From NCBI GenBank assembly GCA_963674835.2, contig CAXXKC010000001.1, forward strand, positions 682,001 to 746,000: DNA of 64,000 nt, read 5' to 3'. Below, in pieces: positions 17,544-26,353 of this stretch. Both the position numbers and the translations under genes were made by a program. The notes below the pieces were generated by a model that had not been told where the DNA came from, ran no database searches, and worked only from the letters and a program-made list of their open reading frames with translations. Source of the stretch: G963674835 sp963674835. GTDB taxonomy: Bacteria > Planctomycetota > Planctomycetia > Pirellulales > Thermoguttaceae. How positions within the stretch are numbered: the stretch's first letter is position 1; the number at the start of each line of letters is the position of its first letter.

Positions 17544-18261
17544 GGGAGGTCTCTCCTTTCGACACAGTGTGTCGGCCGCGACGGTGAACTCTGCAGAATC
17601 GGGAGCGTGCCGTGTAGGGTCTTTCTAGTCGGTCTATGGGGATCTTCAATTGTGGGTCAAAGAGGAGTGACCGGCGAGCGACGCGACACCACTTATTTAC
17701 GCATCGGCATGCCACCGGACAAACTGTCGCGCGAGCGAAGAACACGACGGCGGATTGCCGGGGGGGGACGTCGGGGACGGAAATGGCTTGATTCGAGGCG
17801 ATGTGCCTACCGCATCCTGGCGCTTAACTTTTCGACGCGACCCATACAATACATCACAAAGGAGCAAAGGGACGTTCCGCGGGCGCCGATTTGACGGAAG
17901 ATGCGCTTCGTTGCGGCTGTCCGGCTCGTTGGCGCCGTGGCGGACTACATTGTCTCCGCGCGGCATGCGGCACCGACGCCCAACCGCGATCCGGAGCTGC
18001 CAGAGTGGCCAGTGGCAGCGTGTGTCCAGCGGCCTATGGCGGCCGTGAATCGGCCGGTTGCGAAAGTAGGACAGAAATCGATCCGAGGCGAATGGGAGTG
18101 GACGGCAACGCATGGAACTGGCGGTGGTTGGGGTCGGACACGGGCTTGCTCAGCGTGCTAAGCTATTACGGGTACCGTGTGCACCGATCATCCAGCGGCA
18201 GAACGAGATATGTCACCTGGGCCGGCAGCCAAGGCCGGCATGAAGCGGAGGAAATCTGGCC
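17544..18261. other. Divergent intergenic region between zwf and glgP, 718 bp
   Basis: No open frame in this stretch has protein-like composition or a good ribosome site. It contains the palindrome at 17560-17574 near zwf and, near glgP, an imperfect inverted repeat (GCTCAGCGTGCTAAGC) at about 18149-18164. Its length suggests control of both divergent sugar-phosphate genes, or an unrecognised small RNA. Confidence 0.5.
17560..17574. promoter_or_regulatory. Perfect 15-bp palindrome upstream of zwf
   Basis: CGACACAGTGTGTCG has two 7-base arms around a single G and lies 17 bases before the zwf start codon. It could be an operator or a hairpin in the 5' leader close to the ribosome site. No known regulator site is recognised. 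Confidence 0.35.
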
Positions 18262-20736
18262 ATGTCTGATACGTTGACCCAGCCCAAGGCCGTCCGGCCG
18301 TCGTCTGACGGCGACCTTCGCGCCGCCTTGGTTCACCATCTGGTCGACGACCACGTTGTTTCGCCCCGGCGTGCCTGTTTGCGGGAGCAATATGAGGCCG
18401 TCGCCCGGTGCGTTCGCGACGTGCTCACCGACCGGTGGTTGGCCAGCACCCGGACTTATGACCAGGTCAATCCAAAACGGGTGTATTACCTGTCGATGGA
18501 GTATTTGATCGGCCGGTCGCTGGTGAAGAATATCATCAGCCTGGGGATGGACGGAGAGCTGCGCGAGTTGGTGCGGCGGGAAGGGTTCGATTGGGACGCG
18601 ATCGTGGAAACGGAGCCGGACGCGGGGCTGGGCAATGGCGGCCTCGGGCGGTTGGCGGCCTGCTATGTCGACTCGATGGCGACGCTTCAACTGCCAGCGA
18701 TTGGCTATGGGCTGCGGTACGATTACGGGATCTTCCGGCAGCAGATCGTCAACGGCTATCAGGTGGAATCGCCCGATAACTGGTTGTTGGAGCCCGATCC
18801 GTGGGAGGTTCCGCGACCGCACGAGCAGGTGGAAATCAAGATGCAGAGAACACTCCGCCTGAGCGACGACAACCACGAGCAGATTCCGCTGCAAACGATG
18901 ACGCTGTCGGGGATTCCGTACGACCGGCCGGTGGTCGGGTACGGTGGTCACACGATCGGGACGCTGCGGCTGTGGCGGGCCTCGACGCCTGATTACTTCG
19001 ACCTGGGCGAATTCAACCATGGCGATTTCGTACGGGCGATGCTGCGTCGCGACGCGGCCGGCACGGTAACCCGGGTGTTGTATCCGGACGATTCAACGAT
19101 GCGGGGCAAGGTGTTGCGGTTCGTCCAGGAGTACTTCCTTGTGGCCTGTTCGCTGGCCGACATCGTGGCGCGGTTCCGGCGGCAGAACCAGGACTGGTGT
19201 GCCCTGCCCGACAAGGTGGCGATCCAGATGAACGACACCCATCCGTCGCTGGCGGTCGCCGAGTTGATGCGGATCCTGCTGGACGTGGCGAAGTTGGACT
19301 GGGACACGGCGTGGGACCTGACCTGCCGCACGCTAGCGTATACGAATCACACGCTATTGCCGGAGGCGTTGGAGCGCTGGCCGGTGATGCTGTTGGAAAA
19401 TCTGCTGCCGCGGCACTTGGAGATTATCTACGAGATCAACGAGCGTTTTCTGAGCGATGTGCGGAAGCGATGGCCCGACGACAACGACCGGATCCGTCGC
19501 GTGAGCCTGATCGAGGAAGGGCCGACGAAGCTGGTCCGGATGGCGAACCTGGCGATCGTCGGCTCGCACAGCACGAACGGCGTGGCACAGATCCACAGCG
19601 AGTTGCTGCGCACCCGGGTGGTTCCGGAACTGGCTGAGATCTTCCCGGAGCGATTCAACAACAAGACGAACGGAGTGACGCCGCGACGATGGTTGCTGGC
19701 GGCCAATCCGGAGCTGGCTTCGCTGATGACGGAGGCCATCGGCCCGGACTGGATCACTGATTTGTCGCAGCTCCGGCAATTGAAGGCGCTGGCCGACGAC
19801 GCCGGTTTCCGCGAAGGGCTGCAGAAAGCGAAGCATGACGCCAAGGTGCGTTTTGCCGATTGGCTGCGGTCGACGTCGGGCGAGGCGTTGGATCCGGACA
19901 CGATCTTCGACTGCCAGATCAAGCGGATCCACGAATACAAGCGGCAGTTGCTGAATCTGCTGCAGGTGATCATTCAGTACAATCGGCTCCGCGAGGATCC
20001 GGGGCGCGATTGCACGCCGCGGACGGTGATGTTCGCCGGCAAGGCGGCACCGGCCTACACGCTGGCTAAACTGATCATCAAGCTGATCAACAGCGTGGCG
20101 GCGACGATCGATGCCGACCCGGCGGTGCGGGGACGGCTGAAGGTGCTGTTCCTGCCGGATTACAACGTATCGCTCGCCGAGCGGCTGATTCCGGCGGCAG
20201 ATGTGTCGGAGCAGATCTCGACGGCCGGCTACGAGGCCAGCGGCACAAGCAACATGAAGTTCATGATGAACGGGGCGCTGACCGTCGGCACGCGCGACGG
20301 AGCGACGATCGAGATGGCCCGCGAGGCCGGCCCGCAGAACTTGTTCCTGTTCGGTCTTACGGCGGAGCAAGTCGTCGAGACGCGGGGCTGGTACAACCCG
20401 TGGTGGCACTACGACCACAATCCGGAGATACGGCAGGCGTTGGACCTGATCTTCTCGGACCACTTCAACCAGGACGAGCCGGGTATCTTCCGGCCGATCC
20501 ACGACGCCCTGCTGGCCCACGGCGATTACTACATGCACCTTGCCGACCTGGATGCTTACCTGGTGACCCAGGACGCGGTCTGCACGATGTACAAGACGCC
20601 CGACGAATGGTTCCGCACGGTGGCGTTGAACGTGGCGGCGTCGGGCATGTTTTCCAGCGATCGGGCGGTCACGGAGTACGCCGAGCAGATCTGGCGCGTG
20701 AAACGGTGCCCGGTTGCCGAAGAGCAACAGTCCTAA
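18262..20736 (+). CDS. glgP: Glycogen/starch/alpha-glucan phosphorylase
   Basis: GlgP releases glucose 1-phosphate from glycogen using phosphate and pyridoxal phosphate. The 824-residue length fits the family. Visible blocks are KRVYYLSMEYLIGRSL, the glycine-rich DAGLGNGGLGRLAACYVDSM, IQMNDTHPSLAVAELMRIL, NNKTNGVTPRRW, RIHEYKRQLLNLL and the cofactor site EASGTSNMKFMMNG, whose Lys is near residue 666. The ribosome site GGAGGAA lies ten bases before ATG 18262. pgm starts 19 bases after the stop, so phosphorolysis and conversion to glucose 6-phosphate are encoded together, with zwf divergent as the next consumer. Confidence 0.97.
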   Translation: MSDTLTQPKAVRPSSDGDLRAALVHHLVDDHVVSPRRACLREQYEAVARCVRDVLTDRWLASTRTYDQVNPKRVYYLSMEYLIGRSLVKNIISLGMDGELRELVRREGFDWDAIVETEPDAGLGNGGLGRLAACYVDSMATLQLPAIGYGLRYDYGIFRQQIVNGYQVESPDNWLLEPDPWEVPRPHEQVEIKMQRTLRLSDDNHEQIPLQTMTLSGIPYDRPVVGYGGHTIGTLRLWRASTPDYFDLGEFNHGDFVRAMLRRDAAGTVTRVLYPDDSTMRGKVLRFVQEYFLVACSLADIVARFRRQNQDWCALPDKVAIQMNDTHPSLAVAELMRILLDVAKLDWDTAWDLTCRTLAYTNHTLLPEALERWPVMLLENLLPRHLEIIYEINERFLSDVRKRWPDDNDRIRRVSLIEEGPTKLVRMANLAIVGSHSTNGVAQIHSELLRTRVVPELAEIFPERFNNKTNGVTPRRWLLAANPELASLMTEAIGPDWITDLSQLRQLKALADDAGFREGLQKAKHDAKVRFADWLRSTSGEALDPDTIFDCQIKRIHEYKRQLLNLLQVIIQYNRLREDPGRDCTPRTVMFAGKAAPAYTLAKLIIKLINSVAATIDADPAVRGRLKVLFLPDYNVSLAERLIPAADVSEQISTAGYEASGTSNMKFMMNGALTVGTRDGATIEMAREAGPQNLFLFGLTAEQVVETRGWYNPWWHYDHNPEIRQALDLIFSDHFNQDEPGIFRPIHDALLAHGDYYMHLADLDAYLVTQDAVCTMYKTPDEWFRTVALNVAASGMFSSDRAVTEYAEQIWRVKRCPVAEEQQS

Positions 20737-20755
20737 CCCTTGCAAGGTTCTCCCG

Positions 20756-22396
20756 ATGCCCATCGATCCTCGCGCCGGCAAACCGGCCACGCCGGACATG
20801 CTTGTGGACATCCCGCGACTGCGGCAGGCGTATTATGACCGCCATCCGGATCCGAGCGATCCGCGAATGCGAGTGAAATTCGGCACGAGCGGTCATCGCG
20901 GCACGCCGCTGGACGACACGTTTACCGAGGACCACATCCTGGCGATCACACAGGCGATTTGCGATTACCGCGCTTCGCAAGGGATCGGCGGGCCGCTCTT
21001 CCTGGGCAAGGACACGCACGCGATTTCCGACGCGGCGCAGCAGACGGCGTTGGAGGTGTTGGCAGCCAGTCAGATCGAGACATTCGTCCAGAAGGACGAC
21101 GCGGCGACGCCGACGCCGGTCATCTCGCACGCGATCTTGACGTATAACCGCGGTCGCACGGACGGTTTGGCCGACGGGGTCGTGATTACGCCGTCGCACA
21201 ATCCGCCGGAAGACGGGGGTTTCAAATACAATCCGCCCCACGGCGGACCGGCCGAGTCGGAGGTGACTCGCTGGATCGAGACGCGGGCCAACGCGATTCT
21301 GGCCGGCGGCAACAAGGAAGTGCGGCGCGTGCCGTTGGAGTCGGCCCTGCGGGCGACGTCGACCCACATGTACGACTTCGTGACGCCCTACGTGCGCGAT
21401 CTGGCGAGCGCGATCGACATGGAGGCCATTCGCAACGCGGGCCTGAAGTTGGGCGTTGACCCGCTGGGAGGCGCTGCGCTGGGCTACTGGGACCCGATCT
21501 GCGAGCAGTACGGGGTGAACATCGAGGTCGTGAATCGGCGTTTGGATCCGACGTTCTCGTTTATGCCGGTGGACCACGACGGCAAGATCCGCATGGACTG
21601 TTCCAGCCCGTACGCGATGGCCAACCTGGTAGCGCTGAAGGACCGGTTCCAGGTGGCATTTGGAAACGACCCCGATTCCGACCGGCACGGGATCGTGACG
21701 CCGACAAGCGGGCTGATGAACCCAAATCACTTTTTGGCCGTGGCGATTCGATATCTGTTGGAGCACCGCCCGCAGTGGCCGGTCGGCGCCGCCGTGGGCA
21801 AGACGCTTGTTTCGAGCGGGATCATCGACCGCGTGGTGGAACACCTGGGCCGGAAGCTCTCGGAGGTTCCCGTGGGCTTCAAGTGGTTTTCGGCCGGGTT
21901 GCACGACGCCTCGTACTGTTTCGGCGGGGAGGAGAGTGCGGGGGCCAGCTTCCTGCGGCTGGACGGCACGGTGTGGACGACCGACAAGGACGGGCCGCTG
22001 CTGGACCTTCTGGCGGCAGAGATCATGGCGAAGACGGGCAAGAACCCGGGTGAACACTACGAGCAGATCACAAGCGAGTTGGGCGATCCGTGCTATCGCC
22101 GCGTGGACGCTCCGGCGACGGCGGAGAAGCGGGCGCGGCTTGGTGCGCTGTTGCCCGATGATATCCGCGCGAGCCAATTGGTCGGGGAGCCGATCGTGTC
22201 GAAACTGACGCGGGCGCCGGGCAACGATGCTCCGATCGGCGGGCTGAAGGTGGTGGCCAAGAACGGTTGGTTCGCCGTGCGCCCGTCGGGGACGGAAGAC
22301 ATCTACAAGATCTACGCAGAGAGCTTCCAGGACGAAACGCACCTCGACCAGATTGTCGCCGAGGCGCAGCAGATCGTGGACGATCTGCTGCGGTGA
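20756..22396 (+). CDS. pgm: Phosphoglucomutase, alpha-D-glucose phosphate-specific
   Basis: Pgm interconverts glucose 1-phosphate and glucose 6-phosphate. The 546-residue protein has the N-terminal VKFGTSGHRGT, the catalytic phosphoserine loop VITPSHNPPEDGGFKYNP with Ser near residue 147, the metal loop GNDPDSDRHGIVTP, the sugar-binding GGEESAGASFLR, and the phosphate-binding VRPSGTEDIYKIYAESF. Size and blocks match the E. coli Pgm type. I chose ATG 20756 with AAGG upstream; an earlier start at 20714 would overlap glgP and adds a non-conserved piece. It is probably cotranscribed with glgP. Confidence 0.96.
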   Translation: MPIDPRAGKPATPDMLVDIPRLRQAYYDRHPDPSDPRMRVKFGTSGHRGTPLDDTFTEDHILAITQAICDYRASQGIGGPLFLGKDTHAISDAAQQTALEVLAASQIETFVQKDDAATPTPVISHAILTYNRGRTDGLADGVVITPSHNPPEDGGFKYNPPHGGPAESEVTRWIETRANAILAGGNKEVRRVPLESALRATSTHMYDFVTPYVRDLASAIDMEAIRNAGLKLGVDPLGGAALGYWDPICEQYGVNIEVVNRRLDPTFSFMPVDHDGKIRMDCSSPYAMANLVALKDRFQVAFGNDPDSDRHGIVTPTSGLMNPNHFLAVAIRYLLEHRPQWPVGAAVGKTLVSSGIIDRVVEHLGRKLSEVPVGFKWFSAGLHDASYCFGGEESAGASFLRLDGTVWTTDKDGPLLDLLAAEIMAKTGKNPGEHYEQITSELGDPCYRRVDAPATAEKRARLGALLPDDIRASQLVGEPIVSKLTRAPGNDAPIGGLKVVAKNGWFAVRPSGTEDIYKIYAESFQDETHLDQIVAEAQQIVDDLLR

Positions 22397-22442
22397 CTCG
22401 ACGAACGCCGGCCTCGTCATTCCAGTAGGCAATCCGGTGCGA

Positions 22443-23354
22443 TCACGGTTTGGGTGGTTCGAGTGCGGAGCCGGCCGTATCGAGAACCCATTGCATCAAC
22501 GCCGGATGCGCAACGATCGTTGCGTCGGAGAAGACGACGTCTTGACCTTGGAAAGGGTCGGACTTCGACTCGTGATGGCACGGCATGGCAACGGCGCGTG
22601 CGTAGATCTTTGCGGCGCTGGTGGAGATGTAAAGCCCGACGACCAACACTCGCTTTTTGTGTTGGAGCGCGGTCTGGATGGCGCTCACGCCGGCCGAGTG
22701 GTACTCCTGGCCAACAGCGATGTAAGCCCAGTCGCCGTAGTCGATGCCCGACTGTCCGCAACAGCAGGTCACAACGCGGCGCATGTGCCGGTCGACCAGA
22801 AGCTGATGGTCGGGATCGCCGTGGGCGAGAATGACGACCGCTTCGTCGGCGGGCGCCTTGGAGAGTCTTCGAACCTCCTCGGAGGCGAACTTCTCCAGCA
22901 CACCACCCTGAGACACCGTCAGCGTTAGCACGATGGGGACCGACGGCCGAGCGATGTTCGCGCCCTCCTGGGCAAGGGCCGTTAGGATGGCCGGAGAGCG
23001 ATAGATGCCCAGCACGGCCGGCACGTCGAAATGCGTGTGGCCGCTGGGCGCTACGAAGAGCGGGATGGCGACGATGCGACTGCATCCGGCGGCCTGAAGC
23101 TCGGCAACGGCCGTAGCAACGTCGGGTTGGGCGGCTTCGAGCATGGCGGTGCGAACGGCCTTGTACTGGCCGTTTTCGCTCAATTTGGCCGCGACTTTCT
23201 CGCCGAAGGCCAGCAGAGGTTTATTCCACTCAGGGCTCGGCGAGCCGTGGGCGACTAGCAATAGTCCTGGCGCGGCCGTCGAGCGAGCGGGATGCCAGGC
23301 AAGGGTGATGAGCAATGCCAGCAGAAGTGTCCCGGACTGTCGGAAGCAGTTCAC
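22443..23354 (-). CDS. Secreted sirohydrochlorin chelatase-like protein (CbiX/CbiK type)
   Basis: This 303-residue protein has two chelatase-like lobes. The first starts GLLLVAHGSPSPEWNKPL and includes IVAIPLFVAPSGHTHFDVP. The second starts EAVVILAHGDPDHQLLVD. The conserved active-site His of the family can be seen in AHGSP and AHGDP. An N-terminal signal peptide (GTLLLALLITLAWHPARSTA) predicts export, which is unusual because most CbiX proteins are cytoplasmic; periplasmic CbiK-type chelatases are known in Desulfovibrio. A Cys triplet (VVTCCCGQSG) and MPCHHES are possible metal ligands. I chose GTG 23354 because GAGGAG lies seven bases upstream. It follows the prepilin gene by 65 bases. The metal and tetrapyrrole are unknown. 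Confidence 0.8.
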   Translation of the reverse strand: MNCFRQSGTLLLALLITLAWHPARSTAAPGLLLVAHGSPSPEWNKPLLAFGEKVAAKLSENGQYKAVRTAMLEAAQPDVATAVAELQAAGCSRIVAIPLFVAPSGHTHFDVPAVLGIYRSPAILTALAQEGANIARPSVPIVLTLTVSQGGVLEKFASEEVRRLSKAPADEAVVILAHGDPDHQLLVDRHMRRVVTCCCGQSGIDYGDWAYIAVGQEYHSAGVSAIQTALQHKKRVLVVGLYISTSAAKIYARAVAMPCHHESKSDPFQGQDVVFSDATIVAHPALMQWVLDTAGSALEPPKP

Positions 23355-23419
23355 GAGAGTTCTCCTCTGAAGATGCGAAGGGTGGAAAGGTCGAGAGTGG
23401 CGCATGATTGGAAGCTTCG

Positions 23420-24415
23420 TCAAGGCAAGTCGCCGCCGGCGGCGCACGTCCCCAATGCCCGCCAGGTTTGCAAATCGACCGTATCGGAAATGAAACGAAC
23501 GCTGCCGTCGCCCAGGCCGACGTTGGCGCCCTGCGGATGAAGGCTGCGAGCGGCGTAGAATCCGATGCCCATGGACGCGATGTCGGGTACGTCGCTATTG
23601 GGCGGCAAATAGGTGGAGAAGGTGGTACTGTGCGATTTGCCGACGATCCAGCCGAAGCTGCGGTTGCCGTACCAGAGCGAACAGGTACCGGCCAAGGCCT
23701 CCGGATCGGGATCGACGATGCCGACCAGACCGGGGCCGCCCGTGACCGGAGCGATGCCGAGGAAGCCGATGAGGCGTTTGGCCGTTTCGGGTGCTGGGCA
23801 CGGGCCGGAGATTTCGCGCCCCAGCCCGAGCAGCGATTCGCCGAGGACGATCGTGTTGGAGGATCCATCGCGCATTTCGCGGAATCCGCAGGCCGAACCG
23901 TGGTAGAACATGCCGTCGTTGGGATAGCGGATGTCGTAGCTGGTGCCTGTGCCCGAGCCGGTGCAGACCATGTAGTTGCCTCCGGCGAGCACGCCGGTAT
24001 CATCGTCGTAGCGATCTTCCCACCCATCGCTCGGGCAGCGCAACAAAGACAGGCGGGTATTGGCCGCCTCGGCCTGCACGGGGTTGAGTGTGAAACTGTG
24101 AGTAATGCCGACGTAGAGAGGCTCGTTGAAGTCGATCAGGTTCTTCAGATTGTTTTGCTCCGTGAACGGCAACAATCGGGCCTGGACGGAGAACGTCGTC
24201 ATGGAAGTCGAGCCCAGGCCGGGAAAGCAGCGGAACAAGGAATGGTAGTTGTGCAGTGCCAGGCCGAGTTGGCGAAGATTGTTGGAGCACTGGATGCGGC
24301 GGGCGGCTTCGCGGGCCGCTTGAACCGCGGGGAACAACAACGCCACCAAGATGCCGATGATCGCGATGACCACAAGCACTTCGACCAGTGTGAAAGCACG
24401 TCGTTTCGGACGCAT
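23420..24415 (-). CDS. DUF1559 prepilin-type protein
   Basis: The 331-residue protein is a planctomycete type II secretion/type IV pilin-like protein. It begins with a short basic leader and the prepilin cleavage motif RRAFTLVEVLVVIAIIGILV, a hydrophobic helix ending LLFPAVQAAREAARR. The family hallmark CSNNLRQLGLALHNYH follows, and the C-terminal H-X9-DG motif is present as HPQGANVGLGDGSVRF. It is probably cleaved, N-methylated and placed in the envelope; the role of DUF1559 proteins is not established. The ribosome site GAGGG lies eight bases before ATG 24415. It sits between hemP (135 bases upstream) and the secreted chelatase (65 bases downstream). Confidence 0.93.
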   Translation of the reverse strand: MRPKRRAFTLVEVLVVIAIIGILVALLFPAVQAAREAARRIQCSNNLRQLGLALHNYHSLFRCFPGLGSTSMTTFSVQARLLPFTEQNNLKNLIDFNEPLYVGITHSFTLNPVQAEAANTRLSLLRCPSDGWEDRYDDDTGVLAGGNYMVCTGSGTGTSYDIRYPNDGMFYHGSACGFREMRDGSSNTIVLGESLLGLGREISGPCPAPETAKRLIGFLGIAPVTGGPGLVGIVDPDPEALAGTCSLWYGNRSFGWIVGKSHSTTFSTYLPPNSDVPDIASMGIGFYAARSLHPQGANVGLGDGSVRFISDTVDLQTWRALGTCAAGGDLP

Positions 24416-24550
24416 GGTAATGACCCTCTTTTGCGAACCTGGCAACCGTGGTCCGGTTGCCGACCCAGTGGAAACGGGGGCGGTTTGGCTCGCGAAGAAA
24501 GGGTCGCGCAGCGATGCGACGCCGGGCTGGCTCGCCGCCTGAGTTACTGA

Positions 24551-24808
24551 CTATTTCTGCAGAATCAATCGATCGTTCCTCGTACGAATCAGTCGGTAGA
24601 CTTGGCCCTGATGGAGGATGAACAGCTCTCGGCGGCCGCAGAGCAGCTCGTCGGAACGCACGACGCGCACATCGCTGAGACCGCGACAAACCTCGCAGGG
24701 CTCGCCGCCGTTGTCGCACCTTCGGGCCGGCAGAGGCCCTGGGCAACGAGTCTCTTGTAGGCGGTCGAGTGTGTCGGCGCAGTCGTGGTCCGGATCGAAA
24801 CGGCTCAT
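24551..24808 (-). CDS. hemP: HemP-like hemin uptake protein with Cys-rich N-terminus
   Basis: The C-terminal 33 residues match the HemP family: SDELLCGRRELFILHQGQ followed by VYRLIRTRNDRLILQK. HemP is a small protein encoded in iron- and heme-regulated loci; its biochemical role is not well defined, and regulatory roles have been proposed. This 85-residue version has an N-terminal extension with cysteines at 10, 22, 31, 38, 41 and 57, including PCEVC, which could bind metal or heme. The start at 24808 has GAGG eight bases upstream. A sigma70-like promoter overlapping a Fur-like box lies about 210 bases upstream. The DUF1559 and chelatase genes follow on the same strand. Confidence 0.8.
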   Translation of the reverse strand: MSRFDPDHDCADTLDRLQETRCPGPLPARRCDNGGEPCEVCRGLSDVRVVRSDELLCGRRELFILHQGQVYRLIRTRNDRLILQK

Positions 24809-25021
24809 CGCTTCATCCTCAAGCGGGATTCCCCGCTTTAGGGGGAACAGGGGTGAGCAACGGCGGCGGAATTGGGCTAGATGGCTGGCACCGAAACGAT
24901 CGAAAGAGGCTGGTGCTGGCTGTCGTGCGATTGGGCCGGCGTGGACGGCCGCCGAAGTCCGTCCAGGGAGTGCCGAACGTTGGCGATGGGCGCTGCCGTC
25001 ACCCAACACCACGAGCATAAC

Positions 25022-25040
25022 GATATTGAGACGCATTATC
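25022..25040. promoter_or_regulatory. Fur-like operator upstream of hemP
   Basis: GATATTGAGACGCATTATC agrees with the classic 19-bp Fur box GATAATGATAATCATTATC at 15 of 19 positions. Its right end is the -10 box of the hemP promoter, so bound Fur would block RNA polymerase. Iron control of hemP genes is known in other bacteria. Confidence 0.6.
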
Positions 25041-25063
25041 AATAGGCTTTTTGAAAGAATCAA
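25035..25063 (-). promoter_or_regulatory. Sigma70-like promoter of the hemP operon
   Basis: Reading the minus strand, TTGATT (25058-25063) and GATAAT (25035-25040) are separated by exactly 17 bases. Transcription would begin near 25028 and run toward hemP. The -10 box lies inside the Fur-like operator. Confidence 0.6.
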
Positions 25064-25345
25064 GAAAAGATGTGTCGGCGGGCTGTTGCCAGGAGCCGTT
25101 TGCCGGGGCTTCTCCGACACTGTTGATGCCGGCGCAGCCAGCGGTCGCGATTCATCCCGGCTACCGGCCGAGACGGCTGAAACGCCGGGCCCTGGCGGCT
25201 GCTGGGCGCACATTGGCAACGCCGGCGTCAATAGGGAGGGCAATTCGGCTGCTCGGACCGGATCCACCTTGTCGCAACCCGGCCTCCGGGAGAATACAAT
25301 CGGCGTATTCTCGGATTCGTGCCGCATGTACCGGAGACGCGAGAG

Positions 25346-26344
25346 ATGATCGACCGACGTGGCTTTCTGAAGCAGGCTGTGGGGACAACGGCGGTCGCCG
25401 CCGGGGCGGGAATGCTGGCGCCGGCCGCGGCGACGGGGAAGGGACCTGCGGGGAGTCGCTGCGCCAGCGGGAGTCAGCGACGGTGGCGGACGGCGATCGG
25501 CCTGAACGGGTTCATGTCGGCCGAGGGCGCGTTCGGCGGCGTCTATCCGCTGTGGGAAGTGCTCGACTTCGCCCAGCGCGAGGGCTTTGAGGGTGTGGAG
25601 CTAACCGAGGGCTGGCCGAAGGGAATGTATCCGGGGCCGGACGAGGACGAACGCATCGCCGCGCTACGCGGGTTGTTCGCTTGGTACAACTTGAAGATCT
25701 TTTCGATTCAGACGTTCGGCCCCGGCGCGTTCCAAGCGGATGCCGCGGCGCGCGATGCGTGGCGGAAGCAGTTCGCCGGATATGCGAGGTTTGCGCACAA
25801 GGCGGGTTGCGAGTGTATCGGTTACTGGCCGGGCGGTGATCTGGGTGGGCAGACCGTCGATCAGGCGCTGGAGCGGCTGGTGGGCTCGTTGAAGGAGGCG
25901 GCCAAGATTGTGGCCGACGAAGAGCTGATGTTGTCGGTGGAGATCGAGCCGCCGTTCGCGTTCAACACGATCGATCATCTGGTGCGAATCGTCGACGGCG
26001 TCGGTCATCCGCTGGTTCGCGGGCAGTACGATCCGAGCCATTTCGACGTGTTCAACGGAGGCCAAGGCAAGCCAGAAGTGCTTTTGGAAAAGCTCGGCGT
26101 CGAGCGGCTGGGATACATCCACCTGACCGACAGCGACGGGACGCTCTTCAAGGGCACGTCGAAGCACCTACCCTGCGGTGAGGGGCACATTGATATCCAC
26201 AAGTCGCTGGAAGTCCTCTGGCGCGGCGGTTACGAAGGCTGGATCATGATCGACGCCTGGATGACCCGCGATCCGTACGAGGCGTCGCGCAAAGGCCGTC
26301 TGGCCATCGAGGCGGCCCGTCACGAGTTCATGAAGGCGCTGTAG
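25346..26344 (+). CDS. Tat-exported sugar phosphate isomerase/epimerase-like TIM-barrel protein
   Basis: The 332-residue protein starts with a twin-arginine signal (DRRGFLKQAVGTTAVAAGAG), so it should be exported folded. The rest is an AP-endonuclease-2-like TIM barrel of the xylose-isomerase-like family. Visible pieces are EGFEGVELTEGW, a strand with Glu at LMLSVEIEPPFAF, VRGQYDPSHFDVFNGG, LGYIHLTDSDGTLF and EGHIDIHKSLEVLWRGGYEGWIMID. The Glu, Asp/His and His positions fit the metal site of the family. Substrate unknown. The start at 25346 gives the clean signal; an upstream start at 25319 is less likely. It converges on the PcRGLX-like gene with nine bases between stops. Confidence 0.85.
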   Translation: MIDRRGFLKQAVGTTAVAAGAGMLAPAAATGKGPAGSRCASGSQRRWRTAIGLNGFMSAEGAFGGVYPLWEVLDFAQREGFEGVELTEGWPKGMYPGPDEDERIAALRGLFAWYNLKIFSIQTFGPGAFQADAAARDAWRKQFAGYARFAHKAGCECIGYWPGGDLGGQTVDQALERLVGSLKEAAKIVADEELMLSVEIEPPFAFNTIDHLVRIVDGVGHPLVRGQYDPSHFDVFNGGQGKPEVLLEKLGVERLGYIHLTDSDGTLFKGTSKHLPCGEGHIDIHKSLEVLWRGGYEGWIMIDAWMTRDPYEASRKGRLAIEAARHEFMKAL

Positions 26345-26353
26345 CTGGCAACC

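Larger units (their letters stand above)
24809..25345. other. Divergent intergenic region with hemP leader and Fur-like box
   Basis: The stretch lies between hemP (minus) and the Tat-exported isomerase gene (plus). It holds the minus-strand promoter and Fur-like site at 25022-25063, and a long predicted hemP leader of about 215 bases in which I recognise no known riboswitch. A weak -10 box TACAAT (25295-25300) may serve the plus-strand gene. No gene is called. Confidence 0.6.

Noticed and set aside
17891..18277. 128-residue open frame before glgP
   Set aside because: It has Cys/Arg/Ser-rich non-protein-like composition, no good ribosome site, and overlaps the glgP ribosome site and start.
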